NCBI GenBank assembly: GCA_963745915.1
Contig: CAVUZA010000002.1
Location: 1,550,001 to 1,614,000, forward strand
Origin: VRUE01 sp963745915
Lineage (GTDB): Bacteria; Actinomycetota; Thermoleophilia; Solirubrobacterales; 70-9
Length of the DNA: 64,000 nt
Reading direction: 5' to 3'
Shown: piece after piece, positions 1 through 8,038 of the stretch
Position numbering within the stretch: position 1 is the stretch's first letter
Layout of the letters: every line of letters begins with the position of its first letter
Made by a program: the position numbers and the translations under genes
The notes under the pieces: generated by a model
Database searches by the model: none
Seen by the model: only the letters and a program-made list of their open reading frames with translations
What the model was told of the DNA's origin: nothing

Positions 1-810
1 GTGCCGCGCTGGGTCTCCCGCAGGCTCGGCGCCGAGCCGGTCGCGACCGCCCGCCAGCGGCGCGAGTGGCTGCGCTTCCTGCGCGGCGCCGCCTACCGCT
101 ACGGCCCCGATGGGCGCTTCTGGCGCGAGAACCCGGAACTGCCGCGACTGCCGGTGCGCCGCTGGGAGATCTGGAACGAGGAGAACATCGTCACCTTCTC
201 GCGCGAACCGGACCCCGCCACCTTCGCCCGCCTGATCCGCATCTCGGGCCGCGTCCTGCACCGCGCCGACCGCGGCTCGACGGTGATCCTCGGCGGCCTC
301 TTCGGCCGCCCCCTGCAGGTGCCGCCCAACATCTACTCGCCGGCCTTCCTTGCCGGGGTCTACGCCCAGCGCGGGATCAAGCGCTACTTCGACGGTGTCG
401 CCCTGCACCCCTACGTCGCCGACGCGCGGGCGATGCGCTCGCAGATCGAGGGCCTGCGCCGGGTGATGCGCCGCAACCACGACGCCAGCGCCAAGATCTA
501 CATCACCGAGATGGGCTGGGGCTCGGACGGCTTCGAGTCGCGCTGGGAGCGCGGCCCGCGCGGCCAGGCGCGTGAACTGAACCGCTCCTTCTCGATGCTG
601 GTCGGCAACCGCGGCCGCTGGCGGATCGGCGGCGTCTGGTGGTTCTCCTGGGCCGACATCGCCGGCAACTGCCAGTTCTGCGACTCCGCCGGCCTGCTGA
701 CGACCGCCCGCGAAGCCAAGCCCGCCTGGTACCGCTTCAACGCCTGGACCGGCGGCGACCCCCGCGTCGTCCCCCGCGCCTCCGGGCGGGCGCTGCGCAA
801 TACGCCGTAG
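1..810 (+). CDS. Glycoside hydrolase, GH39-like TIM barrel (5'-truncated by the window)
   Basis: This is the C-terminal 269 residues of a likely retaining glycosidase. The motif WEIWNEEN (about residues 55-62) matches the clan GH-A acid/base glutamate motif, as in WNEPN of GH39. YITEMGWG (about 168-175) looks like the strand carrying the nucleophile glutamate. HPY (about 137) and WWFSW (about 213) are further barrel strand ends. The reading frame is open to base 1, so the GTG there is probably internal and the true start lies upstream. Substrate cannot be told from the sequence. A cell-wall or exopolysaccharide glycan is possible, but the signal peptide, if any, is outside the window. Confidence 0.75.
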   Translation: MPRWVSRRLGAEPVATARQRREWLRFLRGAAYRYGPDGRFWRENPELPRLPVRRWEIWNEENIVTFSREPDPATFARLIRISGRVLHRADRGSTVILGGLFGRPLQVPPNIYSPAFLAGVYAQRGIKRYFDGVALHPYVADARAMRSQIEGLRRVMRRNHDASAKIYITEMGWGSDGFESRWERGPRGQARELNRSFSMLVGNRGRWRIGGVWWFSWADIAGNCQFCDSAGLLTTAREAKPAWYRFNAWTGGDPRVVPRASGRALRNTP

Positions 811-877
811 GCGCTCGATTAAGGGAGGCGAAAGGGGGACCCTTGGCGTCTGCTCGCCCCGACCCGACGGCGCGTCC

Positions 878-1225
878 TCATGCGACGGCGAGCGCCTGGT
901 CTCTGATCTCGACCCGGTAGTCGGCGGGCAGGGGCACGACCGGCTCGCGGCGCCCAAGCTCGCGGCGCCGGGCAAGTCGGCGCTCGAAGAAGGCAAGCGC
1001 TCCGCCCCGGGGGGCGGCGACGACCTCACGGCCGTCGGGGTAGACGATCGCGACGGGTAGGTGCTCGGCCACGGCCTCGGCGAGGATGGCGCCAAAGCCA
1101 ACCTGGTCGGCGGCGATGAAGGTGGTCCCCTCGGGGTAGCGCTCAGGATCGAGGACGGCCTCGACGACTCGCTCGTTGGCGAGCTCGCCCGCCCGGGTGA
1201 ACTCGTTGCGCTCTAGCTTCTCCAT
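878..1225 (-). CDS. Hypothetical protein, 115 aa
   Basis: I do not recognise a family. The chosen start is the ATG at 1225 (MEKLERNEFTRAGELANERV), because residues encoded further upstream belong to a different, decayed gene. The protein is soluble, acidic in the middle and Arg-rich near the C-terminus, with no membrane segment. It contains a stretch like TTFIAADQVGFGAILAEAV followed by VYPDGREVV. Its start overlaps by 13 nt the end of the DUF7718-like pseudogene, so the two were once a translationally coupled pair. Such small paired genes can be toxin-antitoxin-like, but nothing in the sequence proves that here. Confidence 0.6.
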   Translation of the reverse strand: MEKLERNEFTRAGELANERVVEAVLDPERYPEGTTFIAADQVGFGAILAEAVAEHLPVAIVYPDGREVVAAPRGGALAFFERRLARRRELGRREPVVPLPADYRVEIRDQALAVA

Positions 1226-1499
1226 GATTCGGCGATCGCTTTCCAGTGGTCGATCAGGTGGTTGATGGCCTGTGGCGCGACCTCGTTGACCGAACCCTCG
1301 GCAAACCGCTCCGCAGGCTGCTCCTCGCTTCCAGCTTAGCGGTGCATGTCGTGGTCGCCGTGGGCATTGTCGAGGAGGCGAACGGTCTGCCAGCGACCCT
1401 CGATTCGCAGCCTGGAGCATGATCGCGTAGCGCTCCACCGGTCGACCCTCGAACTCGATCAGGATGCGAGCGTCGGGGGAGAGCGGGCGGATGGAGCGC
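1213..1499 (-). pseudogene. Decayed DUF7718-like gene (one extra base and an in-frame stop)
   Basis: On the minus strand a reading frame gives ARILIEFEGRPVERYAIMLQ, then breaks. Skipping one G at about 1411 restores LRIEGRWQTVRLLDNAHGDH and DMHR. A TAA follows at 1336-1338, where a tyrosine codon would be expected, and then the frame continues with EEQPAERFAEGSVNEV and INHLIDHWKAIAESW to TAG at 1213. The pattern of hydrophobic strand, LDNAHG, HxMHR(Y), PAE and INHLIDHW matches what I know of the DUF7718 family. The extra base and the stop together point to genuine decay. The 5' end is approximate; I saw no convincing start codon. Confidence 0.6.
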
Positions 1500-1637
1500 G
1501 GGGGAGTGCGAGGAGCGCGCTGTGGGTGCCGGGAAGGACTCGGGCCCTTGATCGACGCTCCCGCCGCGCCCAGTGGCTCCGGCGCTCTCGCTATCTTGGT
1601 TCAAGGAATACGGCGATCTCACCGGAATGAGGATCGG

Positions 1638-1856
1638 ATGGCAGTCCAGGATCAAGAGAGCTTCCGCGAGGCCCAGGCCAAGCTCGACGCCAAAGAGGAT
1701 CTGGCCCCCTACATGGGCAAGTGGGTCGCGCTTCGGGGCGGCAAGGTCATCGCCAGCGACCTGAGCGCCAAGGGCCTGCGAGACAAGCCCGATGTGAGGC
1801 CGACAGACGCCATCGTCCCGGTTCCCCGCTCCCGCGCCGGATTCTTCATCGCCTGA
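1638..1856 (+). CDS. DUF5678 domain protein
   Basis: This small soluble protein has 72 residues. The core YMGKWVALRGGKVIASD (about residues 26-42) is the typical DUF5678 signature, a short beta-rich module of unknown function often found in Actinobacteria and archaea. The ATG at 1638 gives a compact protein beginning MAVQDQESFREAQAKL; the frame is open further upstream but that stretch has no sensible residue pattern. It lies 14 nt before a retropepsin-like gene, so the two are probably co-transcribed. Pairing of these two families recurs in this bacterial group, to my knowledge, but the joint role is unknown. Confidence 0.75.
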   Translation: MAVQDQESFREAQAKLDAKEDLAPYMGKWVALRGGKVIASDLSAKGLRDKPDVRPTDAIVPVPRSRAGFFIA

Positions 1857-1870
1857 GCCCGTGCAGCGCC

Positions 1871-2281
1871 ATGAGCGCCTCATCGCTCCGTACAAGCCCG
1901 GTCCCGACGGGCAGGCTGCGGCCCTACCTTCTGCTGACGCTGCTCGGGGTCAAAACCGACCTGGAGGTCGACATTCTCGGCTTGGTCGACACGGGCGCGG
2001 ACAGGTCGGTGCTGCCGATCGACTACGCAGAGGCACTGGGGTACACCGTCGATGACCTGGAGCCAAGAGAGGTCAGCCAGGTGGAGGGATTGGCGACGGC
2101 CTGGGTGGCGAAGAAGCCTTGTCAGGCATTCGTCGATGGCATCCCCCACGTCAAGTTCGAGATCGAACCGCTGTTCGTCGGGGGACTCAACGCCTTGTGG
2201 GGTCGCGCGGACCTGATGATGAACTTCACGGTCAGCGTCTCAGAGAGGGACCAGGAGCTGACGCTTCGCTTGCCCGAGTGA
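1871..2281 (+). CDS. Retropepsin-like aspartic protease
   Basis: The protein is 136 aa with the single aspartic-protease motif GLVDTGADRSVLP (about residues 36-48), as in retroviral and bacterial clan AA proteases that work as dimers. A second hydrophobic element, GLNALWGRADLMMNF (about 107-121), resembles the conserved Leu-Gly strand (LLGxxxL) near the end of such domains. No signal peptide or membrane segment is seen, so it probably acts in the cytoplasm. The start ATG at 1871 follows the DUF5678 stop by 14 nt. Substrate is unknown. Catalytic Asp, Thr and Gly are all present. Confidence 0.8.
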   Translation: MSASSLRTSPVPTGRLRPYLLLTLLGVKTDLEVDILGLVDTGADRSVLPIDYAEALGYTVDDLEPREVSQVEGLATAWVAKKPCQAFVDGIPHVKFEIEPLFVGGLNALWGRADLMMNFTVSVSERDQELTLRLPE

Positions 2282-2553
2282 GTTGCAGCCCGGTGGCTTC
2301 GCGCCTCGCCCAGCCAGCCGGCATTCGGCACCGCCCTCGATCGCGACGGCGGTCCAGGCCGGGGAGTCACCGCCACGAGGCGGGCCGAAGACAACACGCC
2401 GCGCCATCGGCTGAGACCTGAGAGACTGCGCGGCGATCTCAACCGTTCGCAACCGATACTCCAACAGTTTCGGCCTCAGGCCGAAACTACGCCGGGGGAT
2501 TTTCGGTCAGCTCGGTAAGACACGCTAAGTCTGTCCTGATCGGAGGATAATTC

Positions 2554-2799
2554 GTGGCCGAACGTCTGCTTGTATTGAGCATCCTGATCGTTGTGATCGG
2601 CGTTCCGGCTGGAATCACTTGGAGCAAGGGGCACCGGGCGGCGTTCTTTCTTGGATTTTTTATCCTCGGCATGGTTTGGGTGGTCGCTGCCTGCCGACTC
2701 GCTCACCCAACGTCGTGGTGGGCGCGCCGTTTCTATGGTCCAAGGAAGATGCAGCGGGCAGCAGAACGCTTCAAACCCGAGACATCCACGACGTCTTGA
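2554..2799 (+). CDS. Small two-helix membrane protein
   Basis: The protein is 81 aa with two predicted membrane helices (about residues 4-22 and 30-48) and a basic C-terminal tail (RRFYGPRKMQRAAERF). The start is GTG at 2554, supported by a good Shine-Dalgarno GGAGG at 2542-2546. Codon use is less GC-extreme than the neighbours. I recognise no family; it resembles many short actinobacterial membrane proteins. The 272 nt upstream hold no gene I can support. Confidence 0.65.
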   Translation: MAERLLVLSILIVVIGVPAGITWSKGHRAAFFLGFFILGMVWVVAACRLAHPTSWWARRFYGPRKMQRAAERFKPETSTTS

Positions 2800-2876
2800 C
2801 CGCACTCCTCGTCTGGCTGCTGAGAAGCTCGCAGTGGGCGCGGGCTGAGAAGCGCCGATCCGGGTAGGGGCCTGTC

Positions 2877-3728
2877 ATGGACCTGAACCAGCGGCTGGGC
2901 CGGCTCGACCGTCTGCAGCGCCGGCACGCGGCGCTGGCGGTGCCGGTTGCGGTGGCGAAGAAGTTCGGCGAGGACCGGGGTGGGAGCCTGGCGGCGCTGA
3001 TCGCCTACCGGGCGTTCTTCTCGCTCTTCCCGCTGTTGCTGCTGCTCACCACCGTGCTCGGCTACGTGCTCGCCGGCAACCCGGAACTGCGCGACGAGAT
3101 CGTCGACTCGACCCTGGCCCAGTTCCCGGTGCTTGGCGAGCAGCTGCAGGGGCGCTCGCTGCAGGGCAGCGGCGTCGCCCTCGTGATCGGCGCCGTCGGC
3201 GCCCTCTGGGCCGGGCTCGGGGTCGTGGTCGCCACCGAGGAGGCGCTCGACCGGGTCTGGGGCGTGCCGCCGCGCCAGCGGGCTGGCTTCCTCGGCCCGC
3301 GCCTGCGCGGACTCGGCCTGCTCGGCCTGCTGGGCGGCGCCACCCTGGTCTCGACCGCGGTCTCGGGGCTCGCCGCGGGCGGCGCGGCCTGGCTCGGAAC
3401 GGTCGGCGACGTCGCCGTCTCGGCGGCTCTCAACCTGGTCGTCTTCCTCGGCGTCTACCACCTGCTCGGCGCGGCCGACCTGCCCTGGCGCGCCTCGCTG
3501 CCGGGGGCGATCCTGGCCGCCGTCTGCTGGACCGGCTTGCAGCTCGTCGGCGGCTGGTTCGTCTCCCACCAGGTGCGCAACGCGGCGCCGGTCTACGGCA
3601 CCTTCGCCCTGGTCATCGGCCTGCTCGCCTGGATCCAGCTCGGCGCCACGCTGACCGTCATCGCCGCCGAGCTCAACGTCGTGCGCCGGCGCGGGCTCTG
3701 GCCCCGACCGCTTCTCTCGGACGGCTGA
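2877..3728 (+). CDS. YihY/virulence factor BrkB family membrane protein
   Basis: This 283-aa integral membrane protein has the family layout: an N-terminal amphipathic stretch, the signature GGSLAALIAYRAFFSLFPLLLLLTT (around residues 37-61, described here only by its key AxxAYRxFFSLFPLLL pattern), then about five more hydrophobic segments ending near residue 275 with a basic tail. Older names (RNase BN, BrkB) are misleading; the molecular function is not settled. A second, distant paralogue lies at 50207-51121. Start ATG at 2877. Confidence 0.85.
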   Translation: MDLNQRLGRLDRLQRRHAALAVPVAVAKKFGEDRGGSLAALIAYRAFFSLFPLLLLLTTVLGYVLAGNPELRDEIVDSTLAQFPVLGEQLQGRSLQGSGVALVIGAVGALWAGLGVVVATEEALDRVWGVPPRQRAGFLGPRLRGLGLLGLLGGATLVSTAVSGLAAGGAAWLGTVGDVAVSAALNLVVFLGVYHLLGAADLPWRASLPGAILAAVCWTGLQLVGGWFVSHQVRNAAPVYGTFALVIGLLAWIQLGATLTVIAAELNVVRRRGLWPRPLLSDG

Positions 3729-3779
3729 CGGCGCGCTAGGCTAGGCCCGCGGGACGACGCTGGCACCGAGCGCCTCGCC

Positions 3780-5168
3780 GTGGCGAATCACTTCGCGGGG
3801 CCCCGAGAACAGTTGAACTGGATAGCCATATCCGCGCTGGAGTTGGCGCTGGTGGCGCTCTGCGCCGCCCTCGTCGTGATGCTGCTGCGCGCCCGCAAGG
3901 CGCGGCGCCGCTTCCAGGTTCTCGCCGACGTCGCCGCCGTCTCCGAGACCGCGGGCTCGCTGGAGGAGACGTTCGACGGGATCTGCGACATCATCGTCCC
4001 CGAGCTAGCCGACTTCTGCATGATCGACGTGATCGAGGAGGGCGGCGTGCGCCGGGCCGCCGCCCGGGTCGCCAGCGGCGGCGAGCCGGGATTCGAGCAG
4101 CGGCTGCGCCAGCGCCCGCCCTCGACCCCGGCCTGGATGGTCGAGGGCGAGGGCTCCGAGTCGATCGAGCCGCGCTTCTTCGAGCGGGTCGGCGAGCGGG
4201 AGCTATGCCAGATCGCCCACGACGAGGGCTCCGACCTCGAGTTCCTGCGCGGCCTCGGCATGCGCTCGGTGATCACCGTCGCGCTCAAGGCGCGCGGCAA
4301 GGTGACCGGCACCCTGACCCTGGGGGTCGCCTGGTCGGGCCGCCGCTACCGCCGCGATGACGCCGACTTCGCCCGCATCCTCTCCGGCCGCGTCGCCCTC
4401 AGCCTCGACAACAGCGGCCTCTTCGCCAACCTCGAGCGCGCCGAAGCGGCGCGGGCGCGGATCGCCGAGACGCTGCAGCACGGCCTGTTGCCGCCGCCGC
4501 TGCCCCACATCCCCGGCTGGTCGGTGGCGGCGATGTACCGGCCGGCGGGGGCCGAGAACGAGGTCGGCGGCGACTTCTACGACGCCTTCCGCGTCGCCGG
4601 CGGCTGGATGCTGGTGATCGGCGACGTCACCGGCCGCGGCGCCCACGCCGCCTCGATCACCGCCCTCGCCCGCTACACGCTGCGCACCGCCGCGGCGCTG
4701 ACCGACGACCCGCTGGTCGCGATGGCGACCCTCAACCGGGCGCTGCTCGCCCGCCGCGGCGCGGCGCTCTGCACGATCGCCGCCGTGGTCCTCGCCGAGG
4801 ACCCGGCCGAGCCGGTCCGGATCGCCGTCGCCGGCCACCCGCCGCCGCTGCTGATCGACGGCGACCGGGTCGAGGAGGCCGCCGTCTCGGACCCGGTGCT
4901 CGGCGCCTTCGGCGACGTCGAGTGGCGGATCGCCCACAGCCCGCTGGGCGCCGGCCAGCAGCTGGTGATGATCACCGACGGGATCACCGAGGCCAGCGGC
5001 CACGAGGGCCGCTTCGGCGAGGAGCGGCTGCACGCCCATCTCGCCGGCGCCAGCAACCCGGCCCACGCGGTGCAGCGCCTGGAGACCGCGCTGCACGCCT
5101 TCACCGACGACAGCCTCGACGACGACGCGGCGATCCTGGCGATCTCGAGGGCGGCGGCGGATGCCTGA
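3780..5168 (+). CDS. Membrane-anchored GAF-SpoIIE protein phosphatase
   Basis: The 462-aa protein has one N-terminal membrane helix (about residues 13-37), a GAF sensor domain (about 55-225) and a PP2C-type SpoIIE/RsbU phosphatase domain (about 232-458). Visible phosphatase features are the LQHGLLPPPLP linker, GGDFYDAF with metal-binding Asp (about 263-270), GDVTGRG, MITDGITEA and the C-terminal DDDAAIL. The family dephosphorylates STAS anti-anti-sigma factors in partner-switching cascades. The downstream RsbW-like ATPase and SigB/F-type sigma factor fit that role. The start is GTG at 3780; the stop overlaps the ATG of the next gene by 8 nt. Confidence 0.88.
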   Translation: MANHFAGPREQLNWIAISALELALVALCAALVVMLLRARKARRRFQVLADVAAVSETAGSLEETFDGICDIIVPELADFCMIDVIEEGGVRRAAARVASGGEPGFEQRLRQRPPSTPAWMVEGEGSESIEPRFFERVGERELCQIAHDEGSDLEFLRGLGMRSVITVALKARGKVTGTLTLGVAWSGRRYRRDDADFARILSGRVALSLDNSGLFANLERAEAARARIAETLQHGLLPPPLPHIPGWSVAAMYRPAGAENEVGGDFYDAFRVAGGWMLVIGDVTGRGAHAASITALARYTLRTAAALTDDPLVAMATLNRALLARRGAALCTIAAVVLAEDPAEPVRIAVAGHPPPLLIDGDRVEEAAVSDPVLGAFGDVEWRIAHSPLGAGQQLVMITDGITEASGHEGRFGEERLHAHLAGASNPAHAVQRLETALHAFTDDSLDDDAAILAISRAAADA

Positions 5169-5566
5169 GTCGCAGGAGGAGCTGATCCGCGACCTCTACC
5201 GCGCCTTCAACCAGCGCGACGCCGAGGCGCTCGTCGCCCTCTGCGACGAGGAGATGGAGTTCCAGGCCGTCACCGGCGCCGAGGCCGGCCGCGGCGAGCC
5301 CTACCGCGGGCCAGAGGGCCTGCGCCGGTACATGGCCGACGTGGAGGGCGTCTGGGAAGAGCTGCTGATCACCCCGACCCGGATCGAGGCCCGGGGCGAG
5401 CGGCTGCTCGTCCACGGCCGCGTCTACGTGCGCAGCCGCGAGCTCGGCATCCGCGACATGCCGGTCGGCTGGGTCTGGCAGACTGCGCGAGGGTCGCTTC
5501 GTCCGCGGCGAGGTCTTCGCCGACCCCGACGCGGCCAGCGCGAGCTTCGCCCGCACGCCGGCCTGA
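5161..5566 (+). pseudogene. SnoaL/NTF2-like protein with a +1 frameshift
   Basis: The frame from ATG 5161 (MPESQEELIRDLYRAFNQRD) is a clear SnoaL-like/NTF2-fold protein up to VGWVWQ (residue 107). It then runs into Arg-rich nonsense. Removing the single A at 5482 restores LREGRFVRGEVFADPDAA and a stop TGA at 5564-5566, giving a 134-aa protein of normal family length. The break therefore reduces to one extra base in the context CAG|A|CTGCG. It may be a recent pseudogene or a consensus error. The gene overlaps the phosphatase stop, so it was translated in the same operon. Confidence 0.75.
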
Positions 5567-5601
5567 GCGCCCGCCTCAGCCGGCCGCCAATACCCGCGCG
5601 C

Positions 5602-5665
5602 GACGGGGATCATGCGCCCCGTCGAGCCACCCCCGTTTTACCCGGATTGCTCGCGGGTACGGGGG
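5602..5665 (+). terminator. Two adjacent hairpins after the SnoaL-like gene
   Basis: A 7-bp stem (5602-5608 with 5617-5623) is followed by a longer stem in which CCCCCGT (5630-5636) pairs with ACGGGGG (5659-5665) and ACCCG (5640-5644) with CGGGT (5654-5658), leaving a TTT bulge. There is no T-run. The position between two genes on the same strand suggests a termination or mRNA-processing point. Confidence 0.4.
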
Positions 5666-5722
5666 GGCAGGACCTGAAGGCTATGCTCGCGGGAGAATCC
5701 CGGGTCGACAGCCGAAATCGAG

Positions 5723-6568
5723 ATGGCGAACGGCGCAACCACCAGCGATGGGCCCATGGGCCTGCAGATGCGGCTTCCAGCGCAGGCCGAGAACGTGGCC
5801 GTGGTGCGCCACGCGCTGGCCGGCCTGGCCGAGCGGATCGGGATGGACGAGACCGGGCTGGCCGACCTGAAGACGGTCGTCACCGAGGCCTGCATGAACG
5901 TCGTCGTCCACGCCTACCCGGAGGGGAGCGGCCCGCTGCTGGTCGAGGCCGAACCGGACAGCGAGGGGCTGACGGTGGTGATCGCCGACAGCGGCGCCGG
6001 GATCAGCCCGCAGGCTGACTCCGAGCGGCAGAGCCTCAAACTCGGCCTCTCGCTGATCGCCGCCCTCTCGGCCAGCTTCAGCATCTCCGGCGGCCTCGGG
6101 CGCGGCACCGAGGTGATGATGCGCCTGCCGCTGCACGGCGGCGGCACCAACGGGGCGGGCGCCGAGCAGCGGCTCGCCCCGGAAGTGACCGGGACCGAGA
6201 TCGCCGTCGGCCGGGCCGAGCTGCTCGAGCCGGTCCTGGCGCGGATGGTCAGTGCCCTCGCCGCCCGCCGCGAGATCTCGGTCGAGCGCCTCTCCGACGC
6301 CGTCCTGATCACCGACGCGATCGCCGAGGCGGCGCCGAACCGCTTCGCCGACGGCTGCGTCCGGCTCGGCTTGGCCGAGGGCGAGGACGGGCTGGAGCTG
6401 CGGCTCGGGCCGATGGAGAAGGGCGGCGCCGGCAAGATCCGCCGCAGCCTGGAGCTGCCCGAGGTGGGTGGCTCGCTGGAGGCGCTGGCCGACGAGCTGA
6501 GCGTCGACGAGTCGGCCGACGGCGACTACCTGATCGTCTGCTTCCGCGGCGCCGGCGACGAAGGCTAG
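5723..6568 (+). CDS. RsbW-like ATP-binding protein with duplicated ATPase module
   Basis: The N-terminal 138 residues are a GHKL ATPase of the anti-sigma RsbW/SpoIIAB type. N-box TEACMNVVVHAYPEG has Glu55 and Asn59; G1 box DSGAGI is at 89-94; the G2-like LKLGLSLI and GRGTEV follow. Residues about 150-281 look like a second, degenerate copy (ISVERLSDAVLITDAI, LGPMEKGGAG) lacking a clean N-box. Family knowledge: such proteins phosphorylate or sequester STAS proteins and sigma factors. It is convergent with the sigma gene, overlapping it by 4 nt at the stops, and follows the SpoIIE phosphatase. No STAS anti-anti-sigma gene is seen nearby. Confidence 0.82.
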   Translation: MANGATTSDGPMGLQMRLPAQAENVAVVRHALAGLAERIGMDETGLADLKTVVTEACMNVVVHAYPEGSGPLLVEAEPDSEGLTVVIADSGAGISPQADSERQSLKLGLSLIAALSASFSISGGLGRGTEVMMRLPLHGGGTNGAGAEQRLAPEVTGTEIAVGRAELLEPVLARMVSALAARREISVERLSDAVLITDAIAEAAPNRFADGCVRLGLAEGEDGLELRLGPMEKGGAGKIRRSLELPEVGGSLEALADELSVDESADGDYLIVCFRGAGDEG

Positions 6569-7344
6569 GGCGCCGGCGGGCTCTGGGCCTCGCCGGCCGC
6601 TTCGGCTTCTTCGGCCTCGATCCGCTCGCGGATCCGGGCCAGGGCGCGGCGCAGGATGCGGGAGACGTGCATCTGCGAGTGGCCGATCCGCTCGGCGATC
6701 TGCGACTGGGTCATGTCCTCGACGAAGCGCAGGCGCAGCACCTCGCGCTCGCGCTCGTCGAGCGAGGGGAGCGCGGCGTCGAGCGCGATCCGGCCCTCGA
6801 CCAGCTGGTAGTGCTCGTCCTCGGCGCCGACCCACTCGGCCGGCGGCGCGTCGTCGACCTGCTCGCCGCCGGGGGGGCGGTCGAGCGAGAGCGGGCGGCG
6901 GTTGTGGTTGGCCTCGAGCACCTCGAGCACGTCGGTCTGCTCGAGCTCGAGCCGCGCGGCGATCTCGCCGACCGAGGGCGAGCGCTGCAGCTTCTTGGTC
7001 AACTCGACGATCGCCTTGTCGACTTCGGCCATCCGGTCGTGCAGGCCGCGCGGCACGCGCACGGTCCAGACCCGGTCGCGGAAGTGGCGCTTGAGCTCGC
7101 CGAGGATCGTCGGCGAGGCGTAGGCGGTGAAGGGGATGCCGCGCTCGGGGTCGAAGCGGTCGACGGCGTTGACCAGGCCCAGGTTGGCGACCTGGAGCAG
7201 GTCGTCGAAGGACTCGCTGGCGCCGCGGTAGCGCAGCGCCAGCCGTTTGGCGAAGGCCATGTTGCGCTCGATCAGCTGCTCGCGCAGGGCCGGGTCGCGG
7301 GTCCGCGCGAACTCGCGCCAGAGCTTTGCTTCGTCGGCCGGCAT
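6565..7344 (-). CDS. SigB/SigF/SigG-type RNA polymerase sigma factor
   Basis: The 259-aa protein carries sigma-70 region 2 (about residues 28-98, with FDDLLQVANLGLVNAVDRFD and FTAYASPTILGELKRHFRD), region 3 (about 100-160) and region 4 (about 195-250, with DEREREVLRLRFVEDMTQSQ and the HTH IGHSQMHVSRILRRAL). The order and the short N-terminus are those of general-stress/sporulation-type sigma factors controlled by partner switching. The neighbouring GAF-SpoIIE phosphatase and RsbW-like ATPase are its likely regulators. The start ATG 7344 faces the superoxide dismutase gene across an 81-nt divergent gap, so sodA may belong to its regulon, which is inference. Confidence 0.9.
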   Translation of the reverse strand: MPADEAKLWREFARTRDPALREQLIERNMAFAKRLALRYRGASESFDDLLQVANLGLVNAVDRFDPERGIPFTAYASPTILGELKRHFRDRVWTVRVPRGLHDRMAEVDKAIVELTKKLQRSPSVGEIAARLELEQTDVLEVLEANHNRRPLSLDRPPGGEQVDDAPPAEWVGAEDEHYQLVEGRIALDAALPSLDEREREVLRLRFVEDMTQSQIAERIGHSQMHVSRILRRALARIRERIEAEEAEAAGEAQSPPAP

Positions 7345-7425
7345 CTCACCAGCTTAGGAACCCGGCACGCTAGGCTCCGAAACCCACCCCGAAAGACAAC
7401 CAGTCCAACACGGAGGAGACGCCAG

Positions 7426-8031
7426 ATGGCATTTTCGGTTCCCGACCTTCCCTACGCATACGACGCGCTCGAGCCGCACATCGACGAGACGACGATGCGG
7501 GTCCACCACGACAAGCACCACCAGGCCTACGTCGACAAGGCGAACGCGGCCCTGGAGGGGACCGAGTGGGCCGATGCCGACGTCGAGGACGTGCTCAAGA
7601 GCCTCTCCGACCTCCCCGCCGACAAGCAGGGCCCGGTCCGCAACAACGCCGGCGGCCACTACAACCACTCGCTCTTCTGGCAGATGATGAGCCCCGACGG
7701 CGGCGGCGCCCCCGGCGGCGAGCTCGGCGCCGCGATCGACTCCGCCTTCGGCTCCTTCGACTCCTTCAAGGAGGAGTTCAAGGCCGCCGGCATCGCCCGC
7801 TTCGGCTCGGGCTGGGCCTGGCTGGTCAAGGACGGCTCCGGCGCGGCGATCGTCTCCACCCCCAACCAGGACTCGCCGCTCTCCGACGGCAAGACGCCGC
7901 TGCTCGGCTGCGACGTCTGGGAGCACGCCTACTACCTCAAGTACCAGAACAAGCGCCCCGACTACATCGACGCCTTCTGGAACGTGGTCAATTGGGACTA
8001 CGTCGCCGAGCGCCTGGCCAACGCCGGCTGA
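7426..8031 (+). CDS. sodA: Superoxide dismutase, Fe/Mn family
   Basis: This 201-aa enzyme converts superoxide to hydrogen peroxide and oxygen in the cytoplasm. All four metal ligands are visible: His27 (in VHHDKHHQAYVDK), His81 (GGHYNHSLFW), Asp163 and His167 (DVWEHAYYLKYQNKRPDY). Whether iron or manganese is used cannot be read safely. The start ATG 7426 has an upstream GGAGGAG at 7412-7418. It is divergent from the stress sigma gene and convergent with the GMC oxidoreductase. Confidence 0.95.
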   Translation: MAFSVPDLPYAYDALEPHIDETTMRVHHDKHHQAYVDKANAALEGTEWADADVEDVLKSLSDLPADKQGPVRNNAGGHYNHSLFWQMMSPDGGGAPGGELGAAIDSAFGSFDSFKEEFKAAGIARFGSGWAWLVKDGSGAAIVSTPNQDSPLSDGKTPLLGCDVWEHAYYLKYQNKRPDYIDAFWNVVNWDYVAERLANAG

Positions 8032-8038
8032 GCCCGAC

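Noticed and set aside
7890..8031. Long plus-strand frame upstream of sodA (from 6667)
   Set aside because: The extension is antisense to the sigma factor gene. The SOD family starts at MAFSVPDLPY with a ribosome site at 7412-7418.
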